Positions 10,564 through 20,562 of a stretch of DNA of 64,000 nt are shown here, piece after piece. Within the stretch, counting starts at the first letter, position 1. Each line of letters starts with the position of its first letter. The position numbers and the translations under genes were made by a program. The stretch comes from Microbacterium sp. Se63.02b (lineage in GTDB: Bacteria; Actinomycetota; Actinomycetes; Actinomycetales; Microbacteriaceae): contig NZ_CP050453.1 in the NCBI RefSeq assembly GCF_014171575.1, positions 1,612,001 through 1,676,000 of the forward strand, read 5' to 3'. Under the pieces are notes generated by a model. It had not been told where the DNA came from. It saw only the letters and a program-made list of their open reading frames with translations, and ran no database searches.

Positions 10564-11346
10564 ATGGTGAACAGACGTGCAGTGGTGACAGGTGCGAGCT
10601 CGGGCATCGGGGAGGCGACGGTGCGCGCGCTCCGTGCGCGTGGATGGGACGTCGTCGGCGTGGCGCGACGCGAGGACCGGCTGTCCGCGCTCGCCGCAGC
10701 CACCGGGGCTTCCGCCATCGCGTGTGATCTGACCGACTCCGCCGCCGTCGACGCTCTCGTCGAGCAGCTCGCCGCGTCGGGGCCTGTCCACGCTCTCGTG
10801 CAGGTGGCCGGTGGAGCGCGCGGCACCGACCGCATCGAGGACGCCGCGGTCGAGGACTGGCAGTGGATGTTCGAGGCGAACGTGCTCGCGACTCAGCGGC
10901 TCGTGGCGGGGCTGCTGCCGCTGCTGCGCAAGGCCGCGTCGGCCGACGGTCACGCCGACACGATCTTCGTCACCTCGACGGCCGCGCAGTCGGCGTACGC
11001 AGGAGGCGCCGGGTACAACGCGGCGAAGGCTGCAGAGGCGATGCTCGTGCGGGTGCTGCGTCAGGAGCTGAACGGCGAGCCCATCCGCGTCGTCGAGGTC
11101 GCGCCCGGCATGGTCCACACCGAGGAGTTCACCCTGAACCGTCTCGGTGGGGACTCCGTGGCCGCCGAGGCCGTGTACGCCGGGGTCGAGGCACCTCTCG
11201 TCGCCGACGATGTCGCCGACGTGATCGCCTACGCCCTCGAGTCGCCCGGGCACGTGAACCTCGACCTGATCACGATGCGACCCGTCGCCCAGTCGGCCCA
11301 GCATCTGCTCGCGCGCGGCCCCCTGCGTGTGCGATCCATCGACTGA
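10564..11346 (+). CDS. SDR-family NAD(P)-dependent oxidoreductase
   Basis: 260 residues, classical short-chain dehydrogenase. Cofactor-binding [18 protein letters not shown] lies near the N-terminus, VQVAGGARG replaces the usual NNAG, and the catalytic Ser (TSTAAQSAY) is followed by YNAAK. The PGMVHTEEF motif after the active site is typical of serine-3-dehydrogenase/YdfG-like enzymes. The ung gene follows two bases after the stop. The substrate is not certain. Confidence 0.85.
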   Translation: MVNRRAVVTGASSGIGEATVRALRARGWDVVGVARREDRLSALAAATGASAIACDLTDSAAVDALVEQLAASGPVHALVQVAGGARGTDRIEDAAVEDWQWMFEANVLATQRLVAGLLPLLRKAASADGHADTIFVTSTAAQSAYAGGAGYNAAKAAEAMLVRVLRQELNGEPIRVVEVAPGMVHTEEFTLNRLGGDSVAAEAVYAGVEAPLVADDVADVIAYALESPGHVNLDLITMRPVAQSAQHLLARGPLRVRSID

Positions 11347-11348
11347 CG

Positions 11349-12062
11349 ATGGCGCGATCACTCGCCGAGCTCGCGGCGGATGGCCGGATCGATCCGGGCT
11401 GGACGCAGGCGCTCACTCCTGTGCAGGACGTGATCTCCGCACTCGGTGACCGGCTCCGTGCCGAGCAGCAGGCGGGGCACGGCTACCTGCCCGCCGGGGA
11501 GAACGTGCTCAGGGCGTTCCAGCGGCCGCTGTCCGACGTGCGGGTGCTGATCACGGGCCAGGACCCGTATCCCACGCCGGGGCATCCGATCGGTCTGTCG
11601 TTCGCTGTCGACCGCGACGTGCGCCCGCTGCCCCGCAGCCTCGCGAACATCTACAAGGAACGCGAGAGCGACCTCGGGATCCCGCCAGCGCCGCATGGCG
11701 ACCTGACGGCGTGGAGCGACCAGGGCGTGCTGCTGCTGAACCGCGTGCTCACCGTCCGTCCAGGGGCTGCGGCCTCGCATCGCGGTTGGGGCTGGGAGAA
11801 GGTGACCGAGCTCGCGATCCGCGCGTTGGTCGCGCGTGATCAGCCGCTCGTCGCCGTGCTGTGGGGGCGGGACGCGGCGAATCTGCAGCCGATGCTCGGG
11901 TCGACGCCCGTCATCGCCTCGGCGCATCCGTCTCCGCTCTCGGCGAGTCGGGGCTTCTTCGGCTCCCGCCCGTTCTCCCGCGCGAACACCCTCCTCGAAG
12001 AGCAGGGTGCCGCGCCGGTCGACTGGAGGGTGGAAGGCGAAGCCCCTCCGTCTCTAAGCTGA
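11349..12062 (+). CDS. ung: Uracil-DNA glycosylase (family 1)
   Basis: 237 residues. It has the water-activating [16 protein letters not shown] motif, LLLNRVLTV, and the minor-groove loop [15 protein letters not shown]. It removes uracil from DNA as the first step of base-excision repair. The ATG at 11349 lies just after the SDR stop, and the GNAT gene starts four bases after its own stop, so all three are probably co-transcribed. Confidence 0.95.
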   Translation: MARSLAELAADGRIDPGWTQALTPVQDVISALGDRLRAEQQAGHGYLPAGENVLRAFQRPLSDVRVLITGQDPYPTPGHPIGLSFAVDRDVRPLPRSLANIYKERESDLGIPPAPHGDLTAWSDQGVLLLNRVLTVRPGAAASHRGWGWEKVTELAIRALVARDQPLVAVLWGRDAANLQPMLGSTPVIASAHPSPLSASRGFFGSRPFSRANTLLEEQGAAPVDWRVEGEAPPSLS

Positions 12063-12066
12063 GCGC

Positions 12067-12684
12067 ATGCAGTTCGAACCGGGGGACCGTCGTCGCGTCC
12101 TCCCGCGCCATCTGCGCCCTGATGTCGCGCCGGAGGTGTTCTCCTACACGATCCGCGCCGCTCGGCCCGCCGACCTTCCTCATGTGCGGGAGATCTACAA
12201 CCACTTCGTCAGCAACTCGGCGGTCACGCTCGACGAGCGGCGCAGCAGCATCCCGTACTGGCGCGAGAAATATGCGCTGCTCACCCGGCTGCAACTGCCG
12301 TTCCTCGTCGCGGTCTCACCGGCCGGCGTGGTGATCGGATATGCGCTCGCACAGCCATGGGCGGGCAAGAACGCCTACAAGTACACGGTGGAGGACTCGA
12401 TCTACCTCGGGCCCGGCGCAGGCGGCAAGGGCCTCGGCGCGGTGCTGCTGCAGGCGCTCATCGACGCGTGCGAGCAGATCGGACTCCGAGAGATGGTCGC
12501 GGTGATCAGCGACCGCGGAGCCGAGGCGTCGATCCGCCTGCACGAGAAGCTCGGCTTCGTCGAGGCGGGACGGATGGGGCGGGTCGGGCACAAGTTCGGC
12601 CGCGACCTCGGCACCGTCTACATGCGACGTGCGCTCACACCCACAGGGAGACGACGGGGCTCGCTCTTCGGCGCCCGACGCTGA
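12067..12684 (+). CDS. GNAT-family N-acetyltransferase (phosphinothricin acetyltransferase-like)
   Basis: 205 residues. After a basic N-terminal leader of about 28 residues, the GNAT fold begins with YTIRAARPADLPHVREIYNHFV. It has the SIYLGPGAGGKGLGAVLLQALI acetyl-CoA loop, ISDRGAEASIRLHEKLGFVEAG, and a C-terminal VGHKFGRDLGTVYM that resembles Pat/YncA-type enzymes. Such enzymes acetylate amino compounds, including methionine sulfoximine-like inhibitors. The true substrate is unknown. Confidence 0.82.
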   Translation: MQFEPGDRRRVLPRHLRPDVAPEVFSYTIRAARPADLPHVREIYNHFVSNSAVTLDERRSSIPYWREKYALLTRLQLPFLVAVSPAGVVIGYALAQPWAGKNAYKYTVEDSIYLGPGAGGKGLGAVLLQALIDACEQIGLREMVAVISDRGAEASIRLHEKLGFVEAGRMGRVGHKFGRDLGTVYMRRALTPTGRRRGSLFGARR

Positions 12685-12699
12685 CACCCGCCGAGAGCC

Positions 12700-13487
12700 T
12701 CAGCGATCCGGGATGACGGGGATCGCGGCGAGCAGCGTCTTCGTGTAGTCCTGGGTCGGGTGCAGGAGCACGTCCTGCGTCGGGCCGCGCTCGACGATGT
12801 GCCCGTCCTTCATCACGACGACCGTGTCGCACAGGTTCTGGACCACCCCGATGTCGTGCGACACGAGCAGGAGCGTGAGGTCGGTCGTCTTCCGCAGCTC
12901 GATCAGCAGTTCGAGGATCTGCGCGCGCACCGTCACGTCGAGGGCCGACAGCGGCTCGTCGCCGACGAGGATGCGTGGTCGATGCACGATCGCGCGGGCC
13001 AGGGCGATCCGCTGCCGCTGACCGCCAGAGAACTCATGCGGATAGCGGTCGCCCGCGTCGGACTCGAGCCCGACCTGCGCCAGGACCTCGCGCACCCGCG
13101 CACGATGGTCTCCGTCGATGCCCAGCGCCCACAGCGGTTCCCGGACGATCTGCCCTGCGGTCATCCGAGGGTCGAGCGAGGCATACGGGTCTTGGAAGAC
13201 CAGTCCGGTCTCGCGGCGCAGCCAGTGCAGCGACTTCGCCGAGGCGGTCGCGTCCACGGGGCGACCGTCGATCGACACCGTGCCCGCCGTCGGCCGATCC
13301 AGGCCCAGCAGCAGCCGGACCAGGGTCGACTTCCCGATCCCGACTCGCCGATGATGCCGACAGACGAGCCCTCCACGACGTCGAGGTCGGTCGGGGCCAG
13401 CGCGGTCTGCGTGCGCGTGCGTTCGAACGTCGCGCGCTTCGGGACGAAGAAGTCCCGACGCAGACCCCTGGCTTCGATCAGGCTCAT
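12700..13487 (-). CDS. Peptide ABC transporter ATP-binding protein, DppF/OppF type (frameshifted)
   Basis: About 262 residues once repaired. The start at 13487 overlaps the upstream ATPase stop (ATGA). The frame breaks inside the Walker A (GESGSG then KSTLVRLLLG) and is restored by one G near 13340. Downstream are the Q-loop VFQDPYASLDPRM, signature FSGGQRQRIALARAI, Walker B ILVGDEPLSALD and switch His SHDIGVV. The C-terminal HPTQDYTKTLLAAIP is the oligopeptide-transporter extension. It is the last gene of the five-gene importer operon. Confidence 0.88.
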
Positions 13488-14275
13488 GCGACACCGCCGT
13501 CCGGCCGCCACAACGTCGCCGTCGCATCGCGGAGAAGACCCTGCGTGATCGGAGACGCGGGCGTCGAGAGGAGCGTGTAGACGGGGGCGGCCTCCACCAC
13601 ACGGCCGTGTTCCAGCACGACACCTTCTGTCGCGACCTGTGCCAGCACCGCGAGATCGTGCGTGATGAAGACGAGCGACATGCCCTCGTCGGCGACGAGG
13701 GAGAGCAGCAGCGACAGGATCTCGGCCTGGATCGTGACGTCGAGGGCCGTCGTCGGCTCATCCGCGATCAACAGCTTGGGTCGGCAGGCGAGCGCCATCG
13801 CGATCGCGACGCGTTGCCGCTGGCCGCCGGAGAGCTGGTGCGGATACCTGTCGACGATGGTCTCCGGATCGGGCAGTCGCACGCGCGCGGCCTCCCGGAT
13901 CGCGCGCTCTCTGCCCTCTCTGCGGCCCAGACCTTCGTGGATGCGGATCGACTCCGCGATCTGCCTGCCGACGGTGCGGATGGGATTCAGTGCGGTGCGC
14001 GGTTCCTGGAACACGATGCCGATGTCGTCGCCGCGCAGCTTCGCCAGTTCGCTGTCGGGCATTCCGATGAGTTCGATGCCGTTCCAGCGGATGCTGCCGC
14101 TCGCGGTCGCCCCGTCGGGGAGCAGACCCAGCACGGCGAGGGCGGTCAGCGACTTGCCCGATCCGGACTCGCCGATCAGGCCCAGTCGCGCGCCGTCCGG
14201 AACCTCGAAGGAGATGCCGTCCACGACGCGGCGCCCGTCGATCTCGATCACCAGATCCTGCACGGAGAGACTCAT
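13484..14275 (-). CDS. Peptide ABC transporter ATP-binding protein, DppD/OppD type
   Basis: 263 residues from the ATG at 14275; the frame is open further upstream but only within the permease gene. Walker A is GESGSGKSLTALAVLGLLP, the Q-loop VFQEPRTALNPIRTVG, signature LSGGQRQRVAIAMAL, Walker B LLIADEPTTALD and switch THDLAVLAQ. It forms a heterodimer with the next ATPase in this family and drives peptide or similar solute import. It overlaps both neighbours by 4 bases. Confidence 0.92.
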   Translation of the reverse strand: MSLSVQDLVIEIDGRRVVDGISFEVPDGARLGLIGESGSGKSLTALAVLGLLPDGATASGSIRWNGIELIGMPDSELAKLRGDDIGIVFQEPRTALNPIRTVGRQIAESIRIHEGLGRREGRERAIREAARVRLPDPETIVDRYPHQLSGGQRQRVAIAMALACRPKLLIADEPTTALDVTIQAEILSLLLSLVADEGMSLVFITHDLAVLAQVATEGVVLEHGRVVEAAPVYTLLSTPASPITQGLLRDATATLWRPDGGVA

Positions 14276-15140
14276 GCGACCACCCCGGAGTGTGGATCTC
14301 GGCGGCGCGGTGCCGCAGGGTGGGGTCGGTCGCTTCACGCAGCCCGTCGCCGAGGAGGTTGAGGGCGAGCACCGTGATCGTGATGGCGAGTCCTGGCCAG
14401 ATCACAGACAGCGGATGCACGCCGATGTAACGCTGCAGATCGGCGAGGAGCAGACCCCAGCTCGGTTCGACCACCGATGCGCCGAAACCGAGGTACGACA
14501 GGCCGGCTTCGGCGAGGACGGCCACGGCCATCGACCACGACAGCTGCACGATGAACACCGGCGCGACGTTGGGCAGCAGGTGCCGCACGAGGCTCTGCGA
14601 CGGGGTGAGCCCCGCCGCGCGGGCGGCCAGCACGAAGTCGCTCTGCTGCACGCGACGCAGTTCGGGCCTGGTGACGCGGGCGATGTTCACGCCGAACCCG
14701 ATGCCCACCGCCCAGATCACGACCCAGAGCGAACCGCCCCACACCGAGGAGATCATCATCGCGATCAGCAGGACGGGGAAGGCGATCAGGATGTCGACGA
14801 GCACCGCGACGGTCTCCCGCATCCATCGTGCGGTCAGGGCGCCGAGAGCCGCCAGCGCGATGCCGACGAGTGTGGCGACGATCCCGGCGCCGACGCTCAC
14901 GAAGACGGTCGTCCTGGCGCCGGCCATCAGCAGGCTCAGGATGTCGCGGCCGGTGTCATCGGTGCCGAGAAGGTGCGGCCAGCTCGGCGGCAGCCAGCGG
15001 TCGCCGATGTCCGAGGACTGAGGGTCGAACGGGGTCCAGAACAGCGCCACGACGGCGGTGAGTGCGATCACGGCGACCACGATGACGCCGAAGCGACCTG
15101 TCGAGGTGCCCCAGAGCCTGCCGAGCCAGCGCGGCATCAT
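14272..15140 (-). CDS. Peptide ABC transporter permease, DppC type (frameshift at extreme C-terminus)
   Basis: About 289 residues. It has an N-terminal membrane helix (GVIVVAVIALTAVVALFW), the WPHLLGTDDTGRDILSLLMAGART motif typical of DppC/OppC, and the EAA loop RAAGLTPSQSLVRHLLPNV. The frame runs into the next gene unless one G is restored in the GGGG run near 14287. It then ends HTPGVVA with a TGA that overlaps the ATPase start, exactly the coupling seen elsewhere in this operon. Confidence 0.87.
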
Positions 15141-16085
15141 GCGGCCTCCCGTTGACGGGGGTCGATCGCACGGTGCAGGAGATCGACCAGGAAACCCACG
15201 ATCAGCACGAAACCGGTCAGCACGAGGAGCTCGCTCTGCACCTTGATGAGATCGCGGGTTCCGACGTCGGCCACCAGCATGCGGCCGATACCGGGGAGGG
15301 TGAACAGCTGCTCGATCACGACCGACCCCACGATGATGCCGGCGACCTGGAGCCCGAGCACCGTCACGATCGACAGTCCGACCGCGGGGATCCCGTGCTG
15401 GATCAGCGCACGCGTGCGGGTGAGTCCCTTCGCGGCGGCGGTGCGGACGAAGTCCTGCCCGGCCGCCTGGAGGGTCGCACTGCGGACGAAGCGCATGAGC
15501 ATCGCCCCTCCACGATGCCGATCGTCAGCGCCGGCAGCAGCAGGGACTCGATGGCCTGCCAGGGTGTGGACCAGCCGGTGCGGGGAAGCCCTGCGGCGGG
15601 AACCAGCCCAGCCACACGGAGAACACGACGATGAGCATCATGCCCGCCCACACGACGGGCACCGCGGCCAGCGCCTGAGCACCGACACTGAGCGCTGTGC
15701 CGCCGCGACGACCGCGGAGGAGTGCGGCGAGGATGCCGAACGGGACGGCGATCAGCACGGCGATGAGCAGCGACATGATGCCGAGGGGCACGGTGACCTG
15801 GGCCTTGAGGAGCAACTCCTCGCTCACGGAGGCGCCCGAGAGGAGCGAGGTTCCGAGGTCGCCTCGGAAGATGCCGCCGATCCAGTCGGTGTACTGCGCG
15901 AACAGCGGGCGGTTCAGGCCGAGCGACTCGCGGAGAGCGTCGACCTCGGCCGGAGAGGCCTGGGTGCCGGCGATCAACTGGGCGACGTCACCGGGGAACA
16001 CGCGAAGGGTGAGGAAGATGAGCACGCTCGACACGAGGAGCCCTGCGATGAGCAGGGCTCCTCGGACGAGCGTGTAGCGGATCAC
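15137..16085 (-). CDS. Peptide ABC transporter permease, DppB type (two frameshifts)
   Basis: About 317 residues when repaired. The N-terminal part from GTG 16085 has VFPGDVAQLIAG, LGLNRPLFAQYTDWIGG and several membrane helices, and ends near FPPQGF. The frame resumes as RTGWSTPWQAIESLLLPALTI after restoring one C near 15585. It changes again at IVEG/AMLMRFVRSATL near 15510, where one G is missing, and continues through the EAA loop AAAKGLTRTRALIQHGIPAV to the stop. Both losses are in G/C runs. It pairs with the DppC-type permease to form the membrane channel. Confidence 0.85.
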
Positions 16086-16102
16086 GGAGGTGTCGTCGCC
16101 GA

Positions 16103-17623
16103 TTACTTCTCGGCGGAGACGGTGACTCCGGCGAGGTTGATGCGCGAGTTGATCGAGTCCTCAGGGAAGCCGGCGACGATCGGGCTCACCGCGGTGATGG
16201 TCTCGCCGTTGTACAGCCAGTCCGCCGCGTGGTCCTCAGACACGATGCGCGCGGCCTGCGCGAGGAGCTCGGCGGACTTGTCCGGGTCGACCTCCGCGAG
16301 CGCCTGCGCGTACAGTTCCTGCACCTCGGCGTTGTCGTAGCCGAAGTAGTAGTCGGGGTTGGCGAAGTTGCCGAAGTCGCGCGGCTCGACGTGCAGCACG
16401 AAGCTGAGATCGTAGTCGTGGTTGGTGTACACGTCTTCCAGCCAGGTCGGGAACTCGACCGAGTTCACCTCGAGGGAGACGCCGACCTTCTTGAAGTCGG
16501 AGATCAGTACCTTCGGCACGGTCGTTCCGTAGAACGAGGGGATCGTGAGCGTGAGGTCGAGGTTCTCCTGGCCCGCTTCGGCGAGCAGCTCCTTCGCCTT
16601 GTCGGGGTCGTAGGAGATCACATCCGACAGGTCTTCGTAGCCGGGGTCGAGTTCCGGGATCGGTCCGTACAGGGTCGTCCCGGCTCCGACCGCTTCGATG
16701 AGGGCCTCGTGGTCGATGGCCAGCCGCAGCGCCTCGCGCACGCGGACGTCGTCCAGCGGTGCCTTCTTGTTGTTGAAGGCGAGCGTCGCCTTGTCGGTCG
16801 TGCGGCCCTTCGTGAGTGCGAAGTCGCCGGAATCCTCGAGCTGCGGCGCGAGGTTGGGGTCGACTGCGGTGAGCACGTCGACGTCGCCCGCGAGTGCGGC
16901 GTTGACGCCGGCCGTGAAGTCGGGGATGTACTGGAACTCGACCTGGGCGACGCCTGCTTTCTCGCCCCAGTAGTCGTCGTTGCGCGCGAAGGTGATGGTG
17001 CTGCCCTTGTTCCACCGGGTCAGCGTGAAGGGCCCGGTGCCGTTCTCCGCCGACTTGAGGTCGGTCGTGTCGCCGGTCTTGAAGACCAGCCCGGCGGGCC
17101 CCGTCAACGCGAACAGGAAGTTCTGGTTCGGAGCGGCGAGGACGATCTGGACCGTTGTCGCATCCGGCGCGGTGATCGATGCGACGGAGGCGAAATCGGC
17201 GTTGCCCTGCACCGTCGCGTCCGTGCGGACCGTCTCGTATGAGGAGACGACGTCGGCCGACGTGAGCGCCGTCCCGTCGTGGAACGCGACACCGTCGTTC
17301 AGGGTGAACGTGTACGTCAGGCCGTCGTCGGACACCGTGTAGTCGGAGGCGAGGCGGCCCTCGATCTCGTTCTCCTGAGTGCGGCTGACCAGACCCTCGT
17401 AGATGTTGTCGATCAGGATCTGCTCGAGGGCGGCGCCGCTGGTGTGGCGGATGTCGAGGTTGGTCGGCTCCAGGACCAGGCCGACGTGCAGGGTCGCATC
17501 GGGGTCGGGCGCTCCCGTGGTCGTCGACGGCTGCGGCGCGGAAGAGCCTGCGCAGGCGCTGAGCACCACCGCGGTGGCTGCGAGCGCGGATATCAGCGCG
17601 AGACGTCGGGTGCGTCGGAACAT
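16103..17623 (-). CDS. Peptide ABC transporter substrate-binding lipoprotein (SBP family 5)
   Basis: 506 residues. The lipoprotein signal ends in VLSAC with Cys24 as the lipidated residue. The mature protein starts LHVGLVLEPTNLDIRHTSGAALEQ and contains YTFTLNDGVAFHDGTALTSADV, the usual family-5 signature, then GTGPFTLTRWNKGSTITFARNDDYW. It binds peptides or similar ligands outside the membrane and delivers them to the permeases downstream. It is the first gene of the operon and the upstream gap of about 90 bases should hold the promoter. Confidence 0.92.
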   Translation of the reverse strand: MFRRTRRLALISALAATAVVLSACAGSSAPQPSTTTGAPDPDATLHVGLVLEPTNLDIRHTSGAALEQILIDNIYEGLVSRTQENEIEGRLASDYTVSDDGLTYTFTLNDGVAFHDGTALTSADVVSSYETVRTDATVQGNADFASVASITAPDATTVQIVLAAPNQNFLFALTGPAGLVFKTGDTTDLKSAENGTGPFTLTRWNKGSTITFARNDDYWGEKAGVAQVEFQYIPDFTAGVNAALAGDVDVLTAVDPNLAPQLEDSGDFALTKGRTTDKATLAFNNKKAPLDDVRVREALRLAIDHEALIEAVGAGTTLYGPIPELDPGYEDLSDVISYDPDKAKELLAEAGQENLDLTLTIPSFYGTTVPKVLISDFKKVGVSLEVNSVEFPTWLEDVYTNHDYDLSFVLHVEPRDFGNFANPDYYFGYDNAEVQELYAQALAEVDPDKSAELLAQAARIVSEDHAADWLYNGETITAVSPIVAGFPEDSINSRINLAGVTVSAEK

Positions 17624-17716
17624 GGGGTGTTTCCTCTCGGTGCGGCAGATGCTGTGTGCCGTTGGATCGAGCCTAGAGTTGCGTGGCGGGGTGCGGGTCG
17701 GGTGTGGAACGAATCG

Positions 17717-18697
17717 TCATATTCCGCGCGCGGCGGACGCGGAGCCGATGAGCGAGGCCAAGGGGACGGGCGCCGTCTCCTGGACGTTGTGCGTCGCCTC
17801 CAGGGTGATGAGGCGCGCGGAGGGGACACGGCGCTGCAACTCGGCGGCATCCGATTCGCTCACGAATCCGCGCGCCGCGCGGACCAGCGTGAGCGGGGCC
17901 TCGACACCGGCCAGGTCGTCCCACCCGGTCTCATGCAGCGCCGACGGTGTCGCGGAGGGTCCGGGGTCGTGGGCGGCGAGGGACTGCGCGGCGAGATGTG
18001 CGAAGTGATGCTTCCATTCGATGCGTCCGTCGGGGCGCACGCGCGTGTTGAGGAAGACGCCGCGTTCGGTCTCGGGGCGGCTGCCGCCGAAACCGAGCGA
18101 CATCGCCTTGTCGACGAGCTCATCGCGAGTCGCGAAGTCGGTGGGGCCCTCGTAGAACGCGCGGAGGGCGGCAGGACCCGCGGTCACATCGATTCCCGGA
18201 GTGATGTCGACGATCACGAGCTCCGACACCAGGTCGGGGCGTGACGCGGCGAGCGCCGCACCGGTGAGGCCGCCGAGCGATTGTCCGACGACTAGCTGCG
18301 GCGGAAGCGACCAGGCTTCGAGGGCTTCGGCCACGTCACGCGCGAGGGTTCGCGGTGTGTAGTCCTGGTCGTCGCGCCACGAGGAATCTCCGTGACCGGC
18401 GAGGTCGATCGCGAGCAGCGGCTGTCCCAGAGCGAGGGCCGTGGTGTCCCAGGTGTGTGCGTTCAGGCCCGCGCCGTGCAGCAGCGTCACGTGCGGAGTG
18501 TCCGTGCCGAAACGGAGAGCGCTCAGAGTGCGTCCGTCGGCGAGGGGGAGCGTCAGGCGCTCCACCGGGGGGAGGGGGACGCCGAGTGCGTCGGCCTGTG
18601 CGGGAAGATAGCTGAACTCGCTGTTGTCGATCGCCACGTCCACATTCTGCGCCCTTGCGACATCGCGAGAGAAATGCGAGAGCAGAGTGCCCATCAT
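17717..18697 (-). CDS. Alpha/beta hydrolase
   Basis: 326 residues from the ATG pair at 18697. A GTG about 18 codons in (just before DVAIDNSEFSYLP) could be the true start. The oxyanion segment is LLHGAGLNAHTWD, the nucleophile elbow VVGQSLGGLTGAAL (Ser), the Asp is probably in LVRAARGFVSESD and the His in LEATHNVQETAP. It is an esterase/epoxide-hydrolase-like single-domain protein with no signal peptide. It stands alone between the peptide importer and the divergent AhpD-like gene. The substrate is unknown. Confidence 0.8.
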   Translation of the reverse strand: MMGTLLSHFSRDVARAQNVDVAIDNSEFSYLPAQADALGVPLPPVERLTLPLADGRTLSALRFGTDTPHVTLLHGAGLNAHTWDTTALALGQPLLAIDLAGHGDSSWRDDQDYTPRTLARDVAEALEAWSLPPQLVVGQSLGGLTGAALAASRPDLVSELVIVDITPGIDVTAGPAALRAFYEGPTDFATRDELVDKAMSLGFGGSRPETERGVFLNTRVRPDGRIEWKHHFAHLAAQSLAAHDPGPSATPSALHETGWDDLAGVEAPLTLVRAARGFVSESDAAELQRRVPSARLITLEATHNVQETAPVPLASLIGSASAARGI

Positions 18698-18813
18698 TGA
18701 TGCGTAACATATGCGCTTTATGCGTGCTGTTCACCGTCATGTCTTGTCTTTCTGCATTCCGCGTCATCGCGCCAGGTGGGCCCGTGCGGACGGACGGCGA
18801 ATATCATGGAGGC

Positions 18814-19290
18814 ATGAGCGAGACGCGTGTGCACCTGTCCAAGACCGAGCCTGCCGCCTATCAGGCACTCGATGCGTTCTCCAAGACGGTCGGACAGATC
18901 TGCGCCGCGAACGGCATCGACGATCGCCTCAAGGAGATCGTCATGATCCATTGCTCCCAGCTCAACGGATGCGCCTATTGCGCGCGGATCCACGTCGATC
19001 GCGCCGTCGCGGCCGGCATCGACACCGACACGCTCACCCAGATCCCGACCTGGCGTGAAAGCGGCGTGTTCAGCGAGCGGGAGCGCGCGGCGCTCGAACT
19101 CGCCGAGGCGTTCACGTTCATCTCCGAGGACGGTGTCTCGGATGAGGTCTACGACCTGGTCGGCAGCGTGTTCACAGAGAAGGAGTACGCGGCTCTGAGC
19201 TGGGCCTGCGTCTCGATCAATGCGTTCAACCGTGTCGTGATCGCCGGACGCTACCCCGTCCCGGCACGCGCACCGAAGGCCGAGGTATGA
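18814..19290 (+). CDS. AhpD-like carboxymuconolactone decarboxylase-family protein
   Basis: 158 residues from the ATG at 18814, preceded by GGAGGC. It contains the AhpD redox core: CSQLNGCAYCARIHVDRA, with the CxxC pair and the His three residues on. Such proteins act as small peroxidases or disulfide reductants. The upstream 115-base gap is less G+C-rich than its surroundings and contains repeated ATGCG words; it probably carries divergent promoters. The stop overlaps the phosphatase start by 4 bases, so the two genes are coupled. Confidence 0.85.
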   Translation: MSETRVHLSKTEPAAYQALDAFSKTVGQICAANGIDDRLKEIVMIHCSQLNGCAYCARIHVDRAVAAGIDTDTLTQIPTWRESGVFSERERAALELAEAFTFISEDGVSDEVYDLVGSVFTEKEYAALSWACVSINAFNRVVIAGRYPVPARAPKAEV

Positions 19291-20039
19291 CCATCCTCGA
19301 TGTCGAGGGCGTGACGAACGTCCGCGATGTCGGCGGCATCCCCACGGCGGGCGGACGCATCCGTTCCGGTGTCCTGCTGCGGTCGGGTCAGCTGTCCGGC
19401 GCGACGACGAGCGGAGCGGCGATGCTGCGTGCGAACGTCGCGCACATCGTCGACCTCCGCGACGGCGAGGAGGTCGCGGCGGAGCCGACCGAGATCGAGG
19501 GCCCCGACACCACGCACCTTCCGCTGTTCCTCGGGTCGGTCCGCTCTTTCTTCGAGGCGGACACGAGTCTCGATGAGCTGTATCTGCACCTGCTCGAGGA
19601 GAGCGGAGATCGCATCGTCGACGCGATCCGGATCATCGCGGCGGGGGAGCGGACCCTGGTGCACTGCACGGTGGGCAAGGACCGCACGGGCGTCACGGTG
19701 GCGCTCGCCCTCTCTGCGGTGGGTGCCGAGAGGGAAGCGGTGATCGCCGACTACGCGCTCACCGAATCGCAGCTCCCCGCGCAGCGGTCGCAGCGCATCG
19801 CCGAGTATCTGCGCACCCAGCATCCGGAAGCGGTGCACGCGGTGGCTCTCGCGACGCAATCGCCCGCGCCGGTCATGCGTCATCTGCTCGAAGAGGTCGA
19901 TGAGCGATGGGGATCCGCCGCGGGGTACCTGCGCGCCAACGGGATGACCGAGGAGGAACTCGCAGCGCTGAGGGCCGTCCTCGTCGAGCCGAGTGAAGGC
20001 GGCGCCCCCCACGAACACTCCTCGCAGGAGCAAGGTTAG
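19287..20039 (+). CDS. Tyrosine/serine protein phosphatase (PtpB-like)
   Basis: 250 residues. The N-terminal segment NVRDVGGIPTAGGRIRSGVLLRSGQLS and the active-site P-loop HCTVGKDRTGV are diagnostic of the actinobacterial PtpB/'tyrosine-protein phosphatase-like' family, with Cys as nucleophile and the Lys-Asp pair seen in lipid-active members. It acts in the cytoplasm or after release; no signal peptide is visible. The iron box of the next gene overlaps its last codons. Confidence 0.88.
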   Translation: MTILDVEGVTNVRDVGGIPTAGGRIRSGVLLRSGQLSGATTSGAAMLRANVAHIVDLRDGEEVAAEPTEIEGPDTTHLPLFLGSVRSFFEADTSLDELYLHLLEESGDRIVDAIRIIAAGERTLVHCTVGKDRTGVTVALALSAVGAEREAVIADYALTESQLPAQRSQRIAEYLRTQHPEAVHAVALATQSPAPVMRHLLEEVDERWGSAAGYLRANGMTEEELAALRAVLVEPSEGGAPHEHSSQEQG

Positions 20040-20049
20040 GCAAGCCTTC
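20031..20049 (+). promoter_or_regulatory. DtxR/IdeR-type iron box
   Basis: The 19 bases CAAGGTTAGGCAAGCCTTC match the classic DtxR/IdeR palindrome (TTAGGTTAGGCTAACCTAA) at 13 of 19 positions, including the whole AGGTTAGGC core. The site overlaps the phosphatase stop codon and lies 24 bases before the ATG of the SIP-domain gene. A -10-like TACGAT follows at 20058-20063. Repression in high iron is the expected outcome. Confidence 0.7.
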
Positions 20050-20072
20050 TCTTGGTGTACGATGGAGGCATC

Positions 20073-20543
20073 ATGAACACCTCCCTCGAGACCCGCAGCA
20101 CGCGAGCCGAACGCCGCGCGGCCCGTCAGCGGGCGCACCACCTGGTGACGGCAGACGAGCAGTCGCTCGCCGAACTCGAGGTGTTCCTGACGACGCTGCC
20201 GCTCTGCGCATCCGGGCGCATCTTCATCGAGGTGCCCGAAGTCGCCGATATCGGAGTGATCCAGGCGCCTGGCCGCATGACCGTCACCTGGCTCGCCCGC
20301 GAGCAGCGTTCCGGAACTCCGGGAAGCGGTCGTTCCTGCGCACCAGGGCAGGCCCTGGCCCGCGCGACCTGCGCCTGGGCCGACGAGATGATGTGCGACG
20401 ACGAGATCGAGACGCATGTCACCCTGCTCGGCGGCTACCTCGGCACCGCCGACATCGTCGAGCACCTCACGAGCTCGCTGGAGATCTCCCCGGCGCTCAT
20501 CCAGGCCCCCGAGCGCTTCGGCCTGCTGCCCGCCCCGCACTGA
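20073..20543 (+). CDS. Stand-alone SIP-domain protein (siderophore-interacting C-terminal domain)
   Basis: 156 residues from the ATG at 20073 (the upstream in-frame codons are inside the promoter). It matches only the NAD(P)H-binding C-terminal half of siderophore-interacting ferric reductases: ADEQSLAELEVFLTTLPLCASGRIFIEVPE, VTWLAREQRSGTPG, and a C-terminal GGYLGTADIVEHLTSS. There is no FAD-binding domain. The iron box just upstream supports a role in iron acquisition, but how a half-protein works is unclear; it could partner another reductase. Confidence 0.75.
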   Translation: MNTSLETRSTRAERRAARQRAHHLVTADEQSLAELEVFLTTLPLCASGRIFIEVPEVADIGVIQAPGRMTVTWLAREQRSGTPGSGRSCAPGQALARATCAWADEMMCDDEIETHVTLLGGYLGTADIVEHLTSSLEISPALIQAPERFGLLPAPH

Positions 20544-20562
20544 GTCGCACCGCCGATCGCGG

